A stretch of DNA of 64,000 bases from NIOZ-UU13 sp964417935 (GTDB taxonomy: Bacteria > Planctomycetota > Phycisphaerae > Sedimentisphaerales > Anaerobacaceae), in contig CAYQKF010000008.1 in the NCBI GenBank assembly GCA_964417935.1, positions 9,080-73,079 of the forward strand. Direction: 5' to 3'. Within the stretch, counting starts at the first letter, position 1; each line of letters starts with the position of its first letter. The translations under genes were made by a program, and so were the position numbers. Positions 18,740-26,231 of the stretch are shown here, piece after piece. The notes below the pieces were generated by a model that saw only the letters and a list, made by a program, of their open reading frames with translations, did no database searches and was not told the DNA's origin.

Positions 18740-19408
18740 GTGCCAGGTAAAGGCGATCGTACCAATAAATCAGGGCGGGCTAAGCGCGCTATTACAGAGA
18801 TCGTCGAGTTAACCGATGCGTTCTGCCGGAAGCACCTCAACGAAGAATATCTGAGGCTCTGCGAAGAAATGGCAGGTATGCTCTATGCGTTAGACGTGCC
18901 GATTGAAAAGGGGAGAGCAGTTAGCTGGGCCGGGGGGATAGTTCACGCTGTTGGCTGGGTCAACTGCCTGTATGACCCGACAATGTCACCGCACATAACT
19001 TCCAGAGAGATATCGGATGAATTCGGCGTCTCCCAGGGTACAATGACGGCGAAATCAAAGATAGTCCGTAACGGGCTTCAACTGGTGCCGCTGGACCCGG
19101 ACTGGTGCATATCAGTTGAGCCTGAGGACAATCCAATGGTCTGGATATTGGATATCGGCGGGCTTATGATGGATATTCGCCATGCCCCACGCCAGATGCA
19201 GGAACAGGCGTATCAACTGGGACTGATACCTTTCATCCCTGCTGATAAGCAAGAACCGGAACGGCAATCCGGCGCAGGAACGAAAATCATAGAATTTCCT
19301 TCCAAGCAGAGTAAGAGCTCCAAACCAAAATCTGCTAAGAAGCCCAAAGACGATGGGCCTTCTTTATTTGAGGGTTTAGAGAAACAGGGAATATCGGATG
19401 CCGAATGA
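18740..19408 (+). CDS. DUF6398-type protein with a helix-turn-helix-like core
   Basis: GTG 18740 is chosen because AAGGAG lies 6 bases upstream and the previous stop ends at 18738; an in-frame ATG at 18707 would overlap the channel gene. The 222-residue product has a domain (about 15-150) resembling DUF6398, with a WAGGIVHAVGWVN segment and SREISDEFGVSQGTMTAKSK, which looks like a cyclin/TFIIB-like or HTH fold. Its C-terminus is low-complexity and Lys/Ser-rich. Function unknown; possibly nucleic-acid binding. The next gene overlaps its end by 11 bp. Confidence 0.65.
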   Translation: MPGKGDRTNKSGRAKRAITEIVELTDAFCRKHLNEEYLRLCEEMAGMLYALDVPIEKGRAVSWAGGIVHAVGWVNCLYDPTMSPHITSREISDEFGVSQGTMTAKSKIVRNGLQLVPLDPDWCISVEPEDNPMVWILDIGGLMMDIRHAPRQMQEQAYQLGLIPFIPADKQEPERQSGAGTKIIEFPSKQSKSSKPKSAKKPKDDGPSLFEGLEKQGISDAE

Positions 19409-20072
19409 CAAAGTGATAAGTAACGAAACGAGTGACAATCAACCAGCAGCGAGTAACCAGCCTGTTACGTGGTGGCAGTGGCACAGGCGATTATATAACT
19501 GGGTGATTCATTTCGCGGACACAAAGCACGGCTCAACTGCTTTGTTTTGCCTGAGTTTTGCCGAGTCCAGTTTTTTCCCCGTCCCGCCGGATGTCTTACT
19601 TGCGCCGTTAGCACTTGGTGCACCGAAGAAATGGTTGAGGTTTGCTCTGGCCTGCTCGATTGCGTCGGTGCTGGGCGGTATCTTAGGTTATTGTATAGGG
19701 ATGTTCCTCTGGTCTATGATAGGTCAGTGGGTCTATGCTCACCTTGGTTCGATTGGTCTGACAGAGGCCAACTTTGCCAAATTCCAGGGCTGGTACGACA
19801 AATATGATTTCTGGATAGTATTTACCTGTGGTTTTACGCCCCTTCCGTACAAGGTTTGCACTATTTCCGCTGGCGTAGCAAAGATTGATTTTATTGGTTT
19901 TCTAATCGCTTCGACCGTTAGCCGCTCAGCAAGATTTTTTCTCGTGGCGGGGCTTATGGGCTGGAAGGGCGAAAAAATTCGGCCTTTCATAGAAAAATAT
20001 TTTAATTGGTTTTCACTGGCTTTTGCAGTACTATTGATCGGTGGATTTCTTGTGATAAAATGGTTGCATTAA
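19398..20072 (+). CDS. DedA/YqaA-family membrane protein
   Basis: A 224-residue membrane protein with four to five hydrophobic segments and a SNARE-associated (VTT) domain of the YqaA type: FAESSFFPVPPDVLLAPLAL near 52-71 and FTPLPYKVCTISAGV near 147-161. DedA relatives act in membrane lipid recycling and proton-dependent transport. The first 25 residues are hydrophilic. The start overlaps the preceding gene by 11 bp, suggesting translational coupling. Confidence 0.8.
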   Translation: MPNDKVISNETSDNQPAASNQPVTWWQWHRRLYNWVIHFADTKHGSTALFCLSFAESSFFPVPPDVLLAPLALGAPKKWLRFALACSIASVLGGILGYCIGMFLWSMIGQWVYAHLGSIGLTEANFAKFQGWYDKYDFWIVFTCGFTPLPYKVCTISAGVAKIDFIGFLIASTVSRSARFFLVAGLMGWKGEKIRPFIEKYFNWFSLAFAVLLIGGFLVIKWLH

Positions 20073-20120
20073 GTTCAACAACATTTAGTGAAACAGGGAA
20101 TTGAATACTGAATTGTAAGT

Positions 20121-20681
20121 ATGAACGATAAGCAAAAACAAACGCTTCTGAAGGTCGCGCGCGATACCGTTGAGGCGGTTATCAGGCGCCAGCCGACCGA
20201 AAAACCTCAATCGGACGACCCTGAACTGAACGCCCCTTGCGGGTGCTTTGTAACATTGAAAAACCACGGTCGATTGCGAGGATGTATCGGCCAATTTATT
20301 TCGGACAGTCCGTTGATTGAATTAGTTGGCCAGATGGCAAAGGCATCAGCCACTGGTGATCCGCGTTTTTTCGCTGACCCGATAACCGCCGGCGAGTTGG
20401 ACCAATTGGATGTCGAGATATCGGTTCTCTCGCCGTTGCAGAGGACGGACGAGCCGTTAAGTCTGCGATTAGGTATTGACGGTATCTATATAAAGAGGGG
20501 ACATACGTCAGGCTGCTTTTTGCCGCAGGTTGCCACCGAGACCGGATGGAGCAAGGAGGAATTCCTTTCATACTGCTGCGCTCACAAAGCCGGCCTTGCG
20601 CCTGATGCCTGGCGAGAGCCGGAAACAGAGGTCAATCTGTTCACCGCTGATGTATTCGGAGCAGAGTTCAAAGAGATATAG
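20121..20681 (+). CDS. AMMECR1 domain protein (AmmeMemoRadiSam system protein A)
   Basis: The 186-residue protein contains the AMMECR1 core: CGCFVTLKNHGRLRGCIGQF near 41-60, DPRFF near 81-85 and a GCFLPQVATETGW segment near 133-145. The family often occurs with Memo and radical SAM proteins, which are not seen here. Biochemical role unknown. A decayed copy of its last 28 codons lies at 21060-21143. Confidence 0.88.
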   Translation: MNDKQKQTLLKVARDTVEAVIRRQPTEKPQSDDPELNAPCGCFVTLKNHGRLRGCIGQFISDSPLIELVGQMAKASATGDPRFFADPITAGELDQLDVEISVLSPLQRTDEPLSLRLGIDGIYIKRGHTSGCFLPQVATETGWSKEEFLSYCCAHKAGLAPDAWREPETEVNLFTADVFGAEFKEI

Positions 20682-20694
20682 TTTTCTGCTTTTG

Positions 20695-20913
20695 TTACTT
20701 GTCCATTTCGTTGCCGACTACATAGCCGCCTCCCGCTCCAATAAGTCCTCCAACTACTGCTCCTCCACCCCCACCTGCGACGGCCCCTATCACTACACCG
20801 CCAACTCCCCCAATAGCAGCACCGGTTTGGGCACTGTTTGCGCAGCCGTTCATAAGTGGCAAACAGACGCAGAGAAACGCTAACGCCAAGACTATCAACA
20901 ACCTGCCTTTCAT
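20695..20913 (-). CDS. small glycine-zipper lipoprotein
   Basis: This 72-residue protein has a lipoprotein signal (LMNGC, lipobox Cys near 24) followed by Gly/Ala/Val-rich GxxxG repeats (GAAIGGVGGVVIGAVAGGGG), the glycine-zipper pattern of OmpA-like or SlyB-like surface lipoproteins. Probably anchored in a membrane and self-associating. It converges with the AMMECR1 gene; the stops are 13 bp apart. Confidence 0.7.
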   Translation of the reverse strand: MKGRLLIVLALAFLCVCLPLMNGCANSAQTGAAIGGVGGVVIGAVAGGGGGAVVGGLIGAGGGYVVGNEMDK

Positions 20914-21059
20914 CTTACATCTCCATCTTGAACAATAATCCGGGATTTCACATATACACTAGTAATCAATACAGCTAAGTCTCCAGACTTGATAATATTA
21001 CCAGAGCCATCGTAAAATTGCAATTGTTTTGGTTCTTTTGTACAAGTTTTTCCACTATT

Positions 21060-21143
21060 GAGCCTGATGCCTGGTGAGTGACGGAAATGGAAATTTGTCC
21101 GCTCACGGATGAGGTATTTGGAACTGATTTTAAGGAAACATAG
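21060..21143 (+). pseudogene. decayed copy of the AMMECR1 C-terminus
   Basis: The segment reads P-D-A-W-stop-V-T-E-M-E-I-C-P-L-T-D-E-V-F-G then TDFKET-stop. It aligns base for base with the end of the AMMECR1 gene (20598-20681), differing at roughly a quarter of sites and with one in-frame stop. The rest of the copy is gone. This sits in the 313-bp gap between divergent genes. Confidence 0.65.
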
Positions 21144-21177
21144 TTTGGAGTTAATGGGGTGGCTTTACAATTGAACA

Positions 21178-21205
21178 GCAGGTGGGACTATTCGGTCCCA
21201 CCTGC
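21178..21205. terminator. hairpin downstream of the sigma-factor operon
   Basis: GCAGGTGGGAC and GTCCCACCTGC are perfect 11-base arms around TATTCG, 22 bp past the end of the putative anti-sigma gene. No T-run follows on either strand, so termination is plausible but not certain. Confidence 0.5.
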
Positions 21206-21226
21206 GCAAAATTTATTATCGTACTA

Positions 21227-21934
21227 CTATTGGTTATCTTCATTTTTTACGGGTTCGCCTTCGCCGGCTCCCATCGTTATCACCTTGCCATTCGATAGAG
21301 TAAAGCTATCTTCATAAAGACGTATCTTTACGCCGTTCTTCTCTACTTCTTTGATGAAGGTCCTTTCGAACTTGCCGGCTTTTCTTAATTCGTGAATCTC
21401 ATCAAACTGTTTCTTCAAAAACTCGTTTCGCTCGGCCTCCGATAAGCCAAGCAGTTCAGGGTCGCCGCCGTAACCAAATCCTTTACCGTTGGAGAGGGTA
21501 GCTACCCACACGCCTGGCTCAACCTCTTTAGCTTTTCCTTGCTTGTAAAGCTCATAGAACTCCCGTTTAGCTTTCCGTGCATCTTCTTCGGTGAAGTTGG
21601 GGTCAGAAGAACCAATGCCTACTCCCACTCCATAAGCTCCACCGTCCTCAGGATACACAAACTTAGCCTCAAATGTCTTTATAATGCGTTTTACTGTCTT
21701 GGTGGCACCATAGCTTAAAGGCAGCAGAACCGCGATTGCAATTACCGCTGCAGCGGCTACTCGCCAAAGTGAGATTGAACCGTTGGCAGGAGCAAACCAT
21801 CGGCGTATGACTGTGACACGTTTTTTAATCTCTCCAGCAGCGACATCTTCCTGCAATCTATTCAGCAAACCGTCCGGTGCCGCCGGCTTTGGAGCGGACT
21901 TGAGACATTTCTTGATTTTATCTTCCGTATTCAT
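21227..21934 (-). CDS. single-pass membrane protein, putative anti-sigma factor
   Basis: The start is set at ATG 21934 (AAGGAG upstream); product 235 residues. A cytoplasmic N-terminus (1-50) precedes one membrane helix (about 55-78, WRVAAAAVIAIAVLLPLSYG) and a periplasmic C-terminus with SNGKGFGYGG and SNGKVITMG near-repeats. No zinc-binding HxxxCxxC anti-sigma motif is seen. The role is inferred from position: it begins 26 bp after the ECF sigma gene. Such planctomycete proteins are common after ECF genes. Confidence 0.6.
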   Translation of the reverse strand: MNTEDKIKKCLKSAPKPAAPDGLLNRLQEDVAAGEIKKRVTVIRRWFAPANGSISLWRVAAAAVIAIAVLLPLSYGATKTVKRIIKTFEAKFVYPEDGGAYGVGVGIGSSDPNFTEEDARKAKREFYELYKQGKAKEVEPGVWVATLSNGKGFGYGGDPELLGLSEAERNEFLKKQFDEIHELRKAGKFERTFIKEVEKNGVKIRLYEDSFTLSNGKVITMGAGEGEPVKNEDNQ

Positions 21935-21959
21935 AATGATTCTCCTTTGGGATTCTTTA

Positions 21960-22526
21960 TTACAATTCTTTTTCTTCGACAATCAATTTATCCTTAAGGA
22001 TTTTCATAACTTCGCGAAGTCTGTACTTTACGGTACTCGTTGCAATATCCAGAACTTTGGCGGTTTCCCTGATAGACAATCCCTGGTAGTAATGCAGATG
22101 CACAACTTGTCTTTTGTCCTCATCGAGCAGGTCCACAGCTTCGTACAGACGCTGGGCTAATTGGCGTTCAGCGACATTTGAAAAGGGACCCGGATTTTGG
22201 TCTATACACTCCTGCCACCATTGGTCCGGGCGGGATTGAGTGCAGGCAGCATTTTTGCGCAGCCAATCCAGGTGAGTATTGTGGGCGATCCTGTAGAGCC
22301 AGGTCGAAAACCTGCTGCGGCCAGCAAAACCGTTAAGCGATGACCACACTTTAAGAAAGGTCTGCTGAGTTAAATCTTCTGCATCTTGTTTACTGCCGCA
22401 AAGACGTCTTAGATATGAATAAATGTCTGCATAGTAGATTTTCAACAGTTCGGATGCAACATTCTTGTCGGCCTTTTTAACACGCCTGCACAGACTCTTT
22501 ATTTGATTGTCCAAAGGTGCTCTCAT
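21960..22526 (-). CDS. ECF-family RNA polymerase sigma factor
   Basis: A 188-residue ECF sigma factor with region 2 (about 20-95: YSYLRRLCGSKQDAEDLTQQ, FLKVWSS, FSTWLYRIAHN) and region 4 (about 125-180: HLHYYQGLSIRETAKVLDIA, STVKYRLRE). It recruits RNA polymerase to its own promoters. It is the middle gene of a three-gene minus-strand operon between a secreted Met/Ser/Gly-rich protein and a membrane protein that may be its anti-sigma. Confidence 0.92.
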   Translation of the reverse strand: MRAPLDNQIKSLCRRVKKADKNVASELLKIYYADIYSYLRRLCGSKQDAEDLTQQTFLKVWSSLNGFAGRSRFSTWLYRIAHNTHLDWLRKNAACTQSRPDQWWQECIDQNPGPFSNVAERQLAQRLYEAVDLLDEDKRQVVHLHYYQGLSIRETAKVLDIATSTVKYRLREVMKILKDKLIVEEKEL

Positions 22527-22556
22527 AAATAGATATTACAATTTATTTTTACAGGA

Positions 22557-23333
22557 TTAGTCAAGTAATTGCATCATTACTAAAGCTGCTTCCTGGTGGG
22601 GTGTCACTAACTGGCGCAATTCCTGCTGTGCTATTGCCAGCTCTTTTTTGGCTTCTTGTCTGAACTTTCGTAAAGCCTCCATTTTCTGTCTTATTTCCTC
22701 TAATTCAGAGTTCTTATCTTCTAAAAGCCTAAAAAGTTCTTCACAGATTTTTTCGCCTTCGTTAAGATTCTCAAGACCTTTATTCTGCGAAGGTCTTAAC
22801 CATCGCCAACCCAAATCAATGCGACTAACAGTCGCATCGCTGTTAGTATCCTTAAACGGCGTCGCCGTGCCACCGCGACTACTACCGAATCCGGACATGG
22901 ACCCGGACATGGACCCGCGGCCAGATCCCTTCTTAACAGCAAATGAACCGCCACTCATACTGCCACTCATACTGCCATAGCTCATTAGTTTGATAGAAAC
23001 ATTCGCCCGGTTCCTAAACTTACGCACTTTATCAAGTGTTGGCTTGATAGCCTTCCATTGCTCTTCAGTTGCTCTGAGTACCTGTTTCATTAATTCTTTT
23101 TCGCTCTTAGCAAGGCCTATTTGTTGTTTTTTTAATTGCCTTTCTATTTGTTGTTTCAGCTTGTGTCGCTCAAGCGCCTGTTGCCTTTGTTGTCGATCCA
23201 TATTCCTCAAACGGCCCCTCTCGGACCTTTCTCTTGTTCTACTAGTTCCTCGTGTTTGGGATAGCGTTTGTCCCACAAACAATGCTATCGAGAAACATAC
23301 GATAAATCCAAAAATTATTCTTCGCGTTGACAT
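22557..23333 (-). CDS. secreted coiled-coil protein with Met-Ser-Gly repeats
   Basis: ATG 23333 (GGGAGC upstream) gives 258 residues; the longer frame to 23417 lacks a signal. After a signal peptide (1-26) come Arg/Gln-rich helices, then a low-complexity part with GSMSGSMSGG (near 125-136) and GSMSGSMSGFGSS (near 144-156), then a second coiled-coil ending LVTPHQEAALVMM. The LTPxQ-like motif and helical hairpin recall the CpxP/Spy and CnrX periplasmic sensors; the Met clusters could bind metal. This is inference. It is the first gene of the ECF operon. Confidence 0.6.
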   Translation of the reverse strand: MSTRRIIFGFIVCFSIALFVGQTLSQTRGTSRTRERSERGRLRNMDRQQRQQALERHKLKQQIERQLKKQQIGLAKSEKELMKQVLRATEEQWKAIKPTLDKVRKFRNRANVSIKLMSYGSMSGSMSGGSFAVKKGSGRGSMSGSMSGFGSSRGGTATPFKDTNSDATVSRIDLGWRWLRPSQNKGLENLNEGEKICEELFRLLEDKNSELEEIRQKMEALRKFRQEAKKELAIAQQELRQLVTPHQEAALVMMQLLD

Positions 23334-23556
23334 AGTCAGCTCCCATGAATTAATAATGAAATTTATTTTATCTACCTTATTTGATCCGGCCATAAGTTTA
23401 GACGAAAAATAACGCATGTGTGGACAAAATATAATGGATTTCTTATCATTTGCAGCCGATGGTAAAGATAACGTGGAGTTCAGGGTTTTTGAAGTATGCC
23501 TAACCTCAATTTTGCAGAAGTCTTACATTTGATATTTCTTCGGAGGAAGGATTGGA

Positions 23557-24597
23557 GTGAGGAAGTTCTCGCTAATTTGTATAATCATTATTTGTCTGGC
23601 AGGTTGTTCCGGAGCCGATAAAATCGAGATTAACAGCGCCGGCAGTGCCCAACGGCTCAATACCTGTGCGGGAATGGCGACGTATTTGCAGGGTCAGAGT
23701 CTGCCGGTTCTTGAATCCGTGGAGGTCTGGAAAAACGAGTACGGGCCGGGGCTGAAATTAACTACCATCCACTATAATATCTTCACAACGCTTTTAGAAC
23801 CTTTTATACTTTGCCGAATTAGTGGATTTATTGAATCGGCCTATCGAGCCTATAATAGCCAAATGCCCGAGCCTATCGAAACAAAAACCAAATTTACTAT
23901 TTATCTTTTTGCCGACCGTGGTCAGTGGGAGGATTTTACCAAGAGCTTTGCAGGCGAGCAGGCCCGGATGTTCTGCAAAATAAAAGCTGGTGCGTATTGC
24001 CATAACGGGGCCTGCGTGGCATATAATATCGGCAAAAAGCGAACTTTTTCTGCTCTCGGGCATGAGGGATGGCATCAATTCAACGACAGACATTTCAGGT
24101 TTCGTTTGCCAAGCTGGCTTGACGAGGGAGTGGCAATGCTCTTCGAGACGCATGGAAGTGCGGATGGGATGTTTTATTTTGAGCCGACTGAGAATGCGTA
24201 TCGATTGGATGCGCTGAAAAAAACGCTGAGGAAAAATAAGATGATACCGCTGAAAGAATTGATAGCTATGAACCCCGGCGACGTGCTTGCCACGGACGAG
24301 ACCGAAGCGGTGATGGCTTTTTACAGCCAATCATACGCATTAGTGCGGTTTCTGCAGGAAGCAGGTTACGGCAGACGGCTGGGTGTTTATCGTCAGTTGC
24401 TCGCAGACGGCTTAAGAGGAGCGTGGGCACTCGACGAGGTGAGCAAAAGGATAGCTGCAGATAGAAACCTCCCGAGAACTGTTCTGTGGAACCGAATTGT
24501 CGGCCTGCAGTTATTTGAAGACTATATCGGTGATGATTTTGACCAAATCGAGCAGGAGTATCTTGACTTTTGCGGGCAAATAATTAACTCAAACTGA
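23557..24597 (+). CDS. lipoprotein with a gluzincin-type HEGWH site (DUF1570-like)
   Basis: GTG 23557 follows GGAGGAAGG. The signal peptide ends in a lipobox (LAGC, Cys near 16). Residues near 168-172, HEGWH, form an HExxH zinc motif, and the downstream LPSWLDEGVAMLFE supplies a candidate third ligand Glu, the layout of DUF1570/peptidase MA-like proteins. It is probably a membrane-anchored periplasmic peptidase; substrate unknown. It diverges from the ECF operon across a 223-bp spacer. Confidence 0.72.
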   Translation: MRKFSLICIIIICLAGCSGADKIEINSAGSAQRLNTCAGMATYLQGQSLPVLESVEVWKNEYGPGLKLTTIHYNIFTTLLEPFILCRISGFIESAYRAYNSQMPEPIETKTKFTIYLFADRGQWEDFTKSFAGEQARMFCKIKAGAYCHNGACVAYNIGKKRTFSALGHEGWHQFNDRHFRFRLPSWLDEGVAMLFETHGSADGMFYFEPTENAYRLDALKKTLRKNKMIPLKELIAMNPGDVLATDETEAVMAFYSQSYALVRFLQEAGYGRRLGVYRQLLADGLRGAWALDEVSKRIAADRNLPRTVLWNRIVGLQLFEDYIGDDFDQIEQEYLDFCGQIINSN

Positions 24598-24607
24598 CCG
24601 CTTTTTA

Positions 24608-24705
24608 CTGTCATGCTGAGCAAAGTGAAGCATCTGGCCTACAAATGAGAATAATGTACACATGTGCAGGAAGAGATTCTTCACTTCGTTCAGAATGACA
24701 AACCA
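24608..24705. repeat. dispersed repeat ending in AATGACA
   Basis: GATTCTTCACTTCGTTCAG then AATGACA (24670-24702) matches, with variation, copies near 25676, 25740 and 57962. A related TGCTGAGCAAAGTGAAGCAT piece at 24614-24634 is in the opposite orientation. Confidence 0.5.
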
Positions 24706-24797
24706 CCCTATATTATTGTCAATAAACCTGTCCTTGAGCAACGCGAAGGAACAGTTATAATTAATATTTAATCCTAAATCGGTCAGTTTGAATAATT

Positions 24798-24890
24798 AAG
24801 ACCCAAGACTGAAGACCCAAGACAAAAGACACAAGACTAAAGACGCAAGACCAAAGACTCAAGACTAAAGACACAAGGCTTAAGACCCAA
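24798..24890. repeat. 15-bp degenerate tandem repeat
   Basis: About six imperfect units of AAGACNCAAGACNAA run through the spacer before the Maf gene. The unit also occurs near 17494. It is not protein-coding. Confidence 0.65.
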
Positions 24891-24902
24891 AAATGATGAT
24901 TT

Positions 24903-25490
24903 ATGTGTGAAAAATCCCAATACTCTTTTATTCTCGCATCGGCATCACCCCGACGGAAACAATTGTTCGCTGAAGCCGGTTATCAATTTACGGTTGTGCG
25001 GCCCGATATTGACGAGTCGGCTTGTGCCGCTGAGGGAATCAAGGCCTATGAATATGCCGAACGGCTGGCCTTGGCCAAGGCGAAAAATGTCGCTGAAAAA
25101 TATCCGGACTTTCTGGTCATCGGGGCCGATACCGTTGTGGATTGTAATGGGGAAATTATCGGCAAGCCCGCTGATGTAAAAGAGGCGGAGCAGATAACCA
25201 AAAAGCTGTTTAGCGGGCCTCATAAGGTGATAACCGGTATTGCAATTGTCAGGCTGAGCGATGGCGTCGAATTGAGCGAAAGCGATACCACAACCATTTA
25301 TCCAAAAAAATTGACCACTGAGCAAATCGCCGAGCACGTCAAAAGCGAATCCTGGAGGGATAAGGCAGGTGCTTATGCGATAAAAGAAAGTGGTGATGAA
25401 TTTATTGAAAGAATTGAGGGTAGCTTGACAAACGTAATGGGCCTGCCGATGGAACTTTTGGAACGACTGCTGAAAAAATTTGTTGATTAA
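24903..25490 (+). CDS. maf: Maf family nucleotide pyrophosphatase
   Basis: The 195-residue protein has the Maf signature ILASASPRRKQLF (10-22), the conserved VVRPDIDES, VIGADTVVDCNGEIIGKP near 72-89 and DKAGAYAIKESG near 153-164. Maf proteins hydrolyse non-canonical or canonical nucleoside triphosphates and may act in division control or house-cleaning. Ribosome binding is weak. It stands alone. Confidence 0.92.
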   Translation: MCEKSQYSFILASASPRRKQLFAEAGYQFTVVRPDIDESACAAEGIKAYEYAERLALAKAKNVAEKYPDFLVIGADTVVDCNGEIIGKPADVKEAEQITKKLFSGPHKVITGIAIVRLSDGVELSESDTTTIYPKKLTTEQIAEHVKSESWRDKAGAYAIKESGDEFIERIEGSLTNVMGLPMELLERLLKKFVD

Positions 25491-25659
25491 AATGCCGGGA
25501 GTACAACGGTTTTCAGTTTTCCTTTTAGGTTGGCCATATCATGTCTCCTTCCACATAATTATTGATTATACACAGGAAATCTACACTGCAGGAGGGGACT
25601 TTTCAAGGAAAAATACGGGAGAATGTGGGGCGGATGACATTCCAATTGATTATTGACTA

Positions 25660-25830
25660 TTGATTGTTTGTGTTGAGATTCTTCGCTTTCCTCAGAATGA
25701 CAGTCGTTGAATAGATTCCCGCCTTGGCGGATCTTCGACCTCGAATTCGCTTCGCTCGAAATGACATACTAATAGATTACTCAACCCTTCGGTTGTGCTC
25801 AGGGCAGGTTTTTTCGCTCAGGACTTACAC
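25660..25830. repeat. cluster of dispersed repeats
   Basis: Three units follow each other: GAGATTCTTCGCTTTCC ... AATGACA, a CGCCTTGGCGGATCTTCG piece, and AACCCTTCGGTTGTGCTCAG. Each resembles elements elsewhere in the window (24670, 32360, 48366, 57962). No gene is visible between 25491 and 25902. Confidence 0.5.
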
Positions 25831-25902
25831 TTTGCTCCAGTTTGCGATTGGCGATTTTATTCGAGTGTGTTAAGAAGGTGTGCATAATTCAAAAGATTTT
25901 TC

Positions 25903-26144
25903 TTGACGGGAAAGTGGCTGATGTTGTATAAATAAAAATGATGATTTCTGTGTAGTTTTCCGAATAGAGGAGGAATTATTGTGTATTATGCGAGGCACAG
26001 AGTTTTACGTGAGAACTTTGTGCTCGCACCTGCCTGCACCTGTCGGTTTCGCAGGCACAGGTGCGGTAACGCGAATACAGGTGCTTCGCAATGAAGATAT
26101 TTTGCATTTCAATTAACAATTTTTTTAAAAAAAGGAGGATTATT
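25903..26144 (+). promoter_or_regulatory. promoter and structured leader (family copy 3)
   Basis: TTGACG (25903-25908) and TATAAA (25927-25932) are 18 bp apart, the spacer sharing AAAGTGGCTGATG with the other copies. GAGGAGG precedes GTG TAT TAT GCG, which opens a 39-codon frame whose middle (LAPACTCRFRRHRCGNA) is also open in copy 2. The GC-rich hairpin (about 26020-26085) and TTTCAATTAACAA box follow. The downstream gene is dead (26145-26213), so the leader now stands before the pseudopilin. Confidence 0.6.
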
Positions 26145-26213
26145 AAGTGTAGAAAATTGATGTGTTTGGTTTCTTTTATTCTGGTCCTGACACTAACTGG
26201 AACATTTCGATAG
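26145..26213 (+). pseudogene. relic signal peptide of a LamG-type gene
   Basis: After AAAAGGAGG the frame reads K-C-R-K-L-M-C-L-V-S-F-I-L-V-L-T-L then TGTFR-stop. It corresponds to MCRKLIYLVAF of the gene at 29270, with the start ATG mutated to AAG and the body deleted. The pseudopilin begins 19 bp later. Confidence 0.7.
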
Positions 26214-26231
26214 AATCGGGAGTTAATTATT

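Noticed and set aside
24798..24890. Possible CRISPR-like array
   Set aside because: Units are too short (about 15 bp), contiguous and without spacers of constant length.
25487..25537. 16-codon minus-strand frame (MANLKGKLKTVVLPAF) with a good GAAGGAG site
   Set aside because: Too short to judge; it overlaps the end of maf and no similarity is recognised. It may be a relic start.
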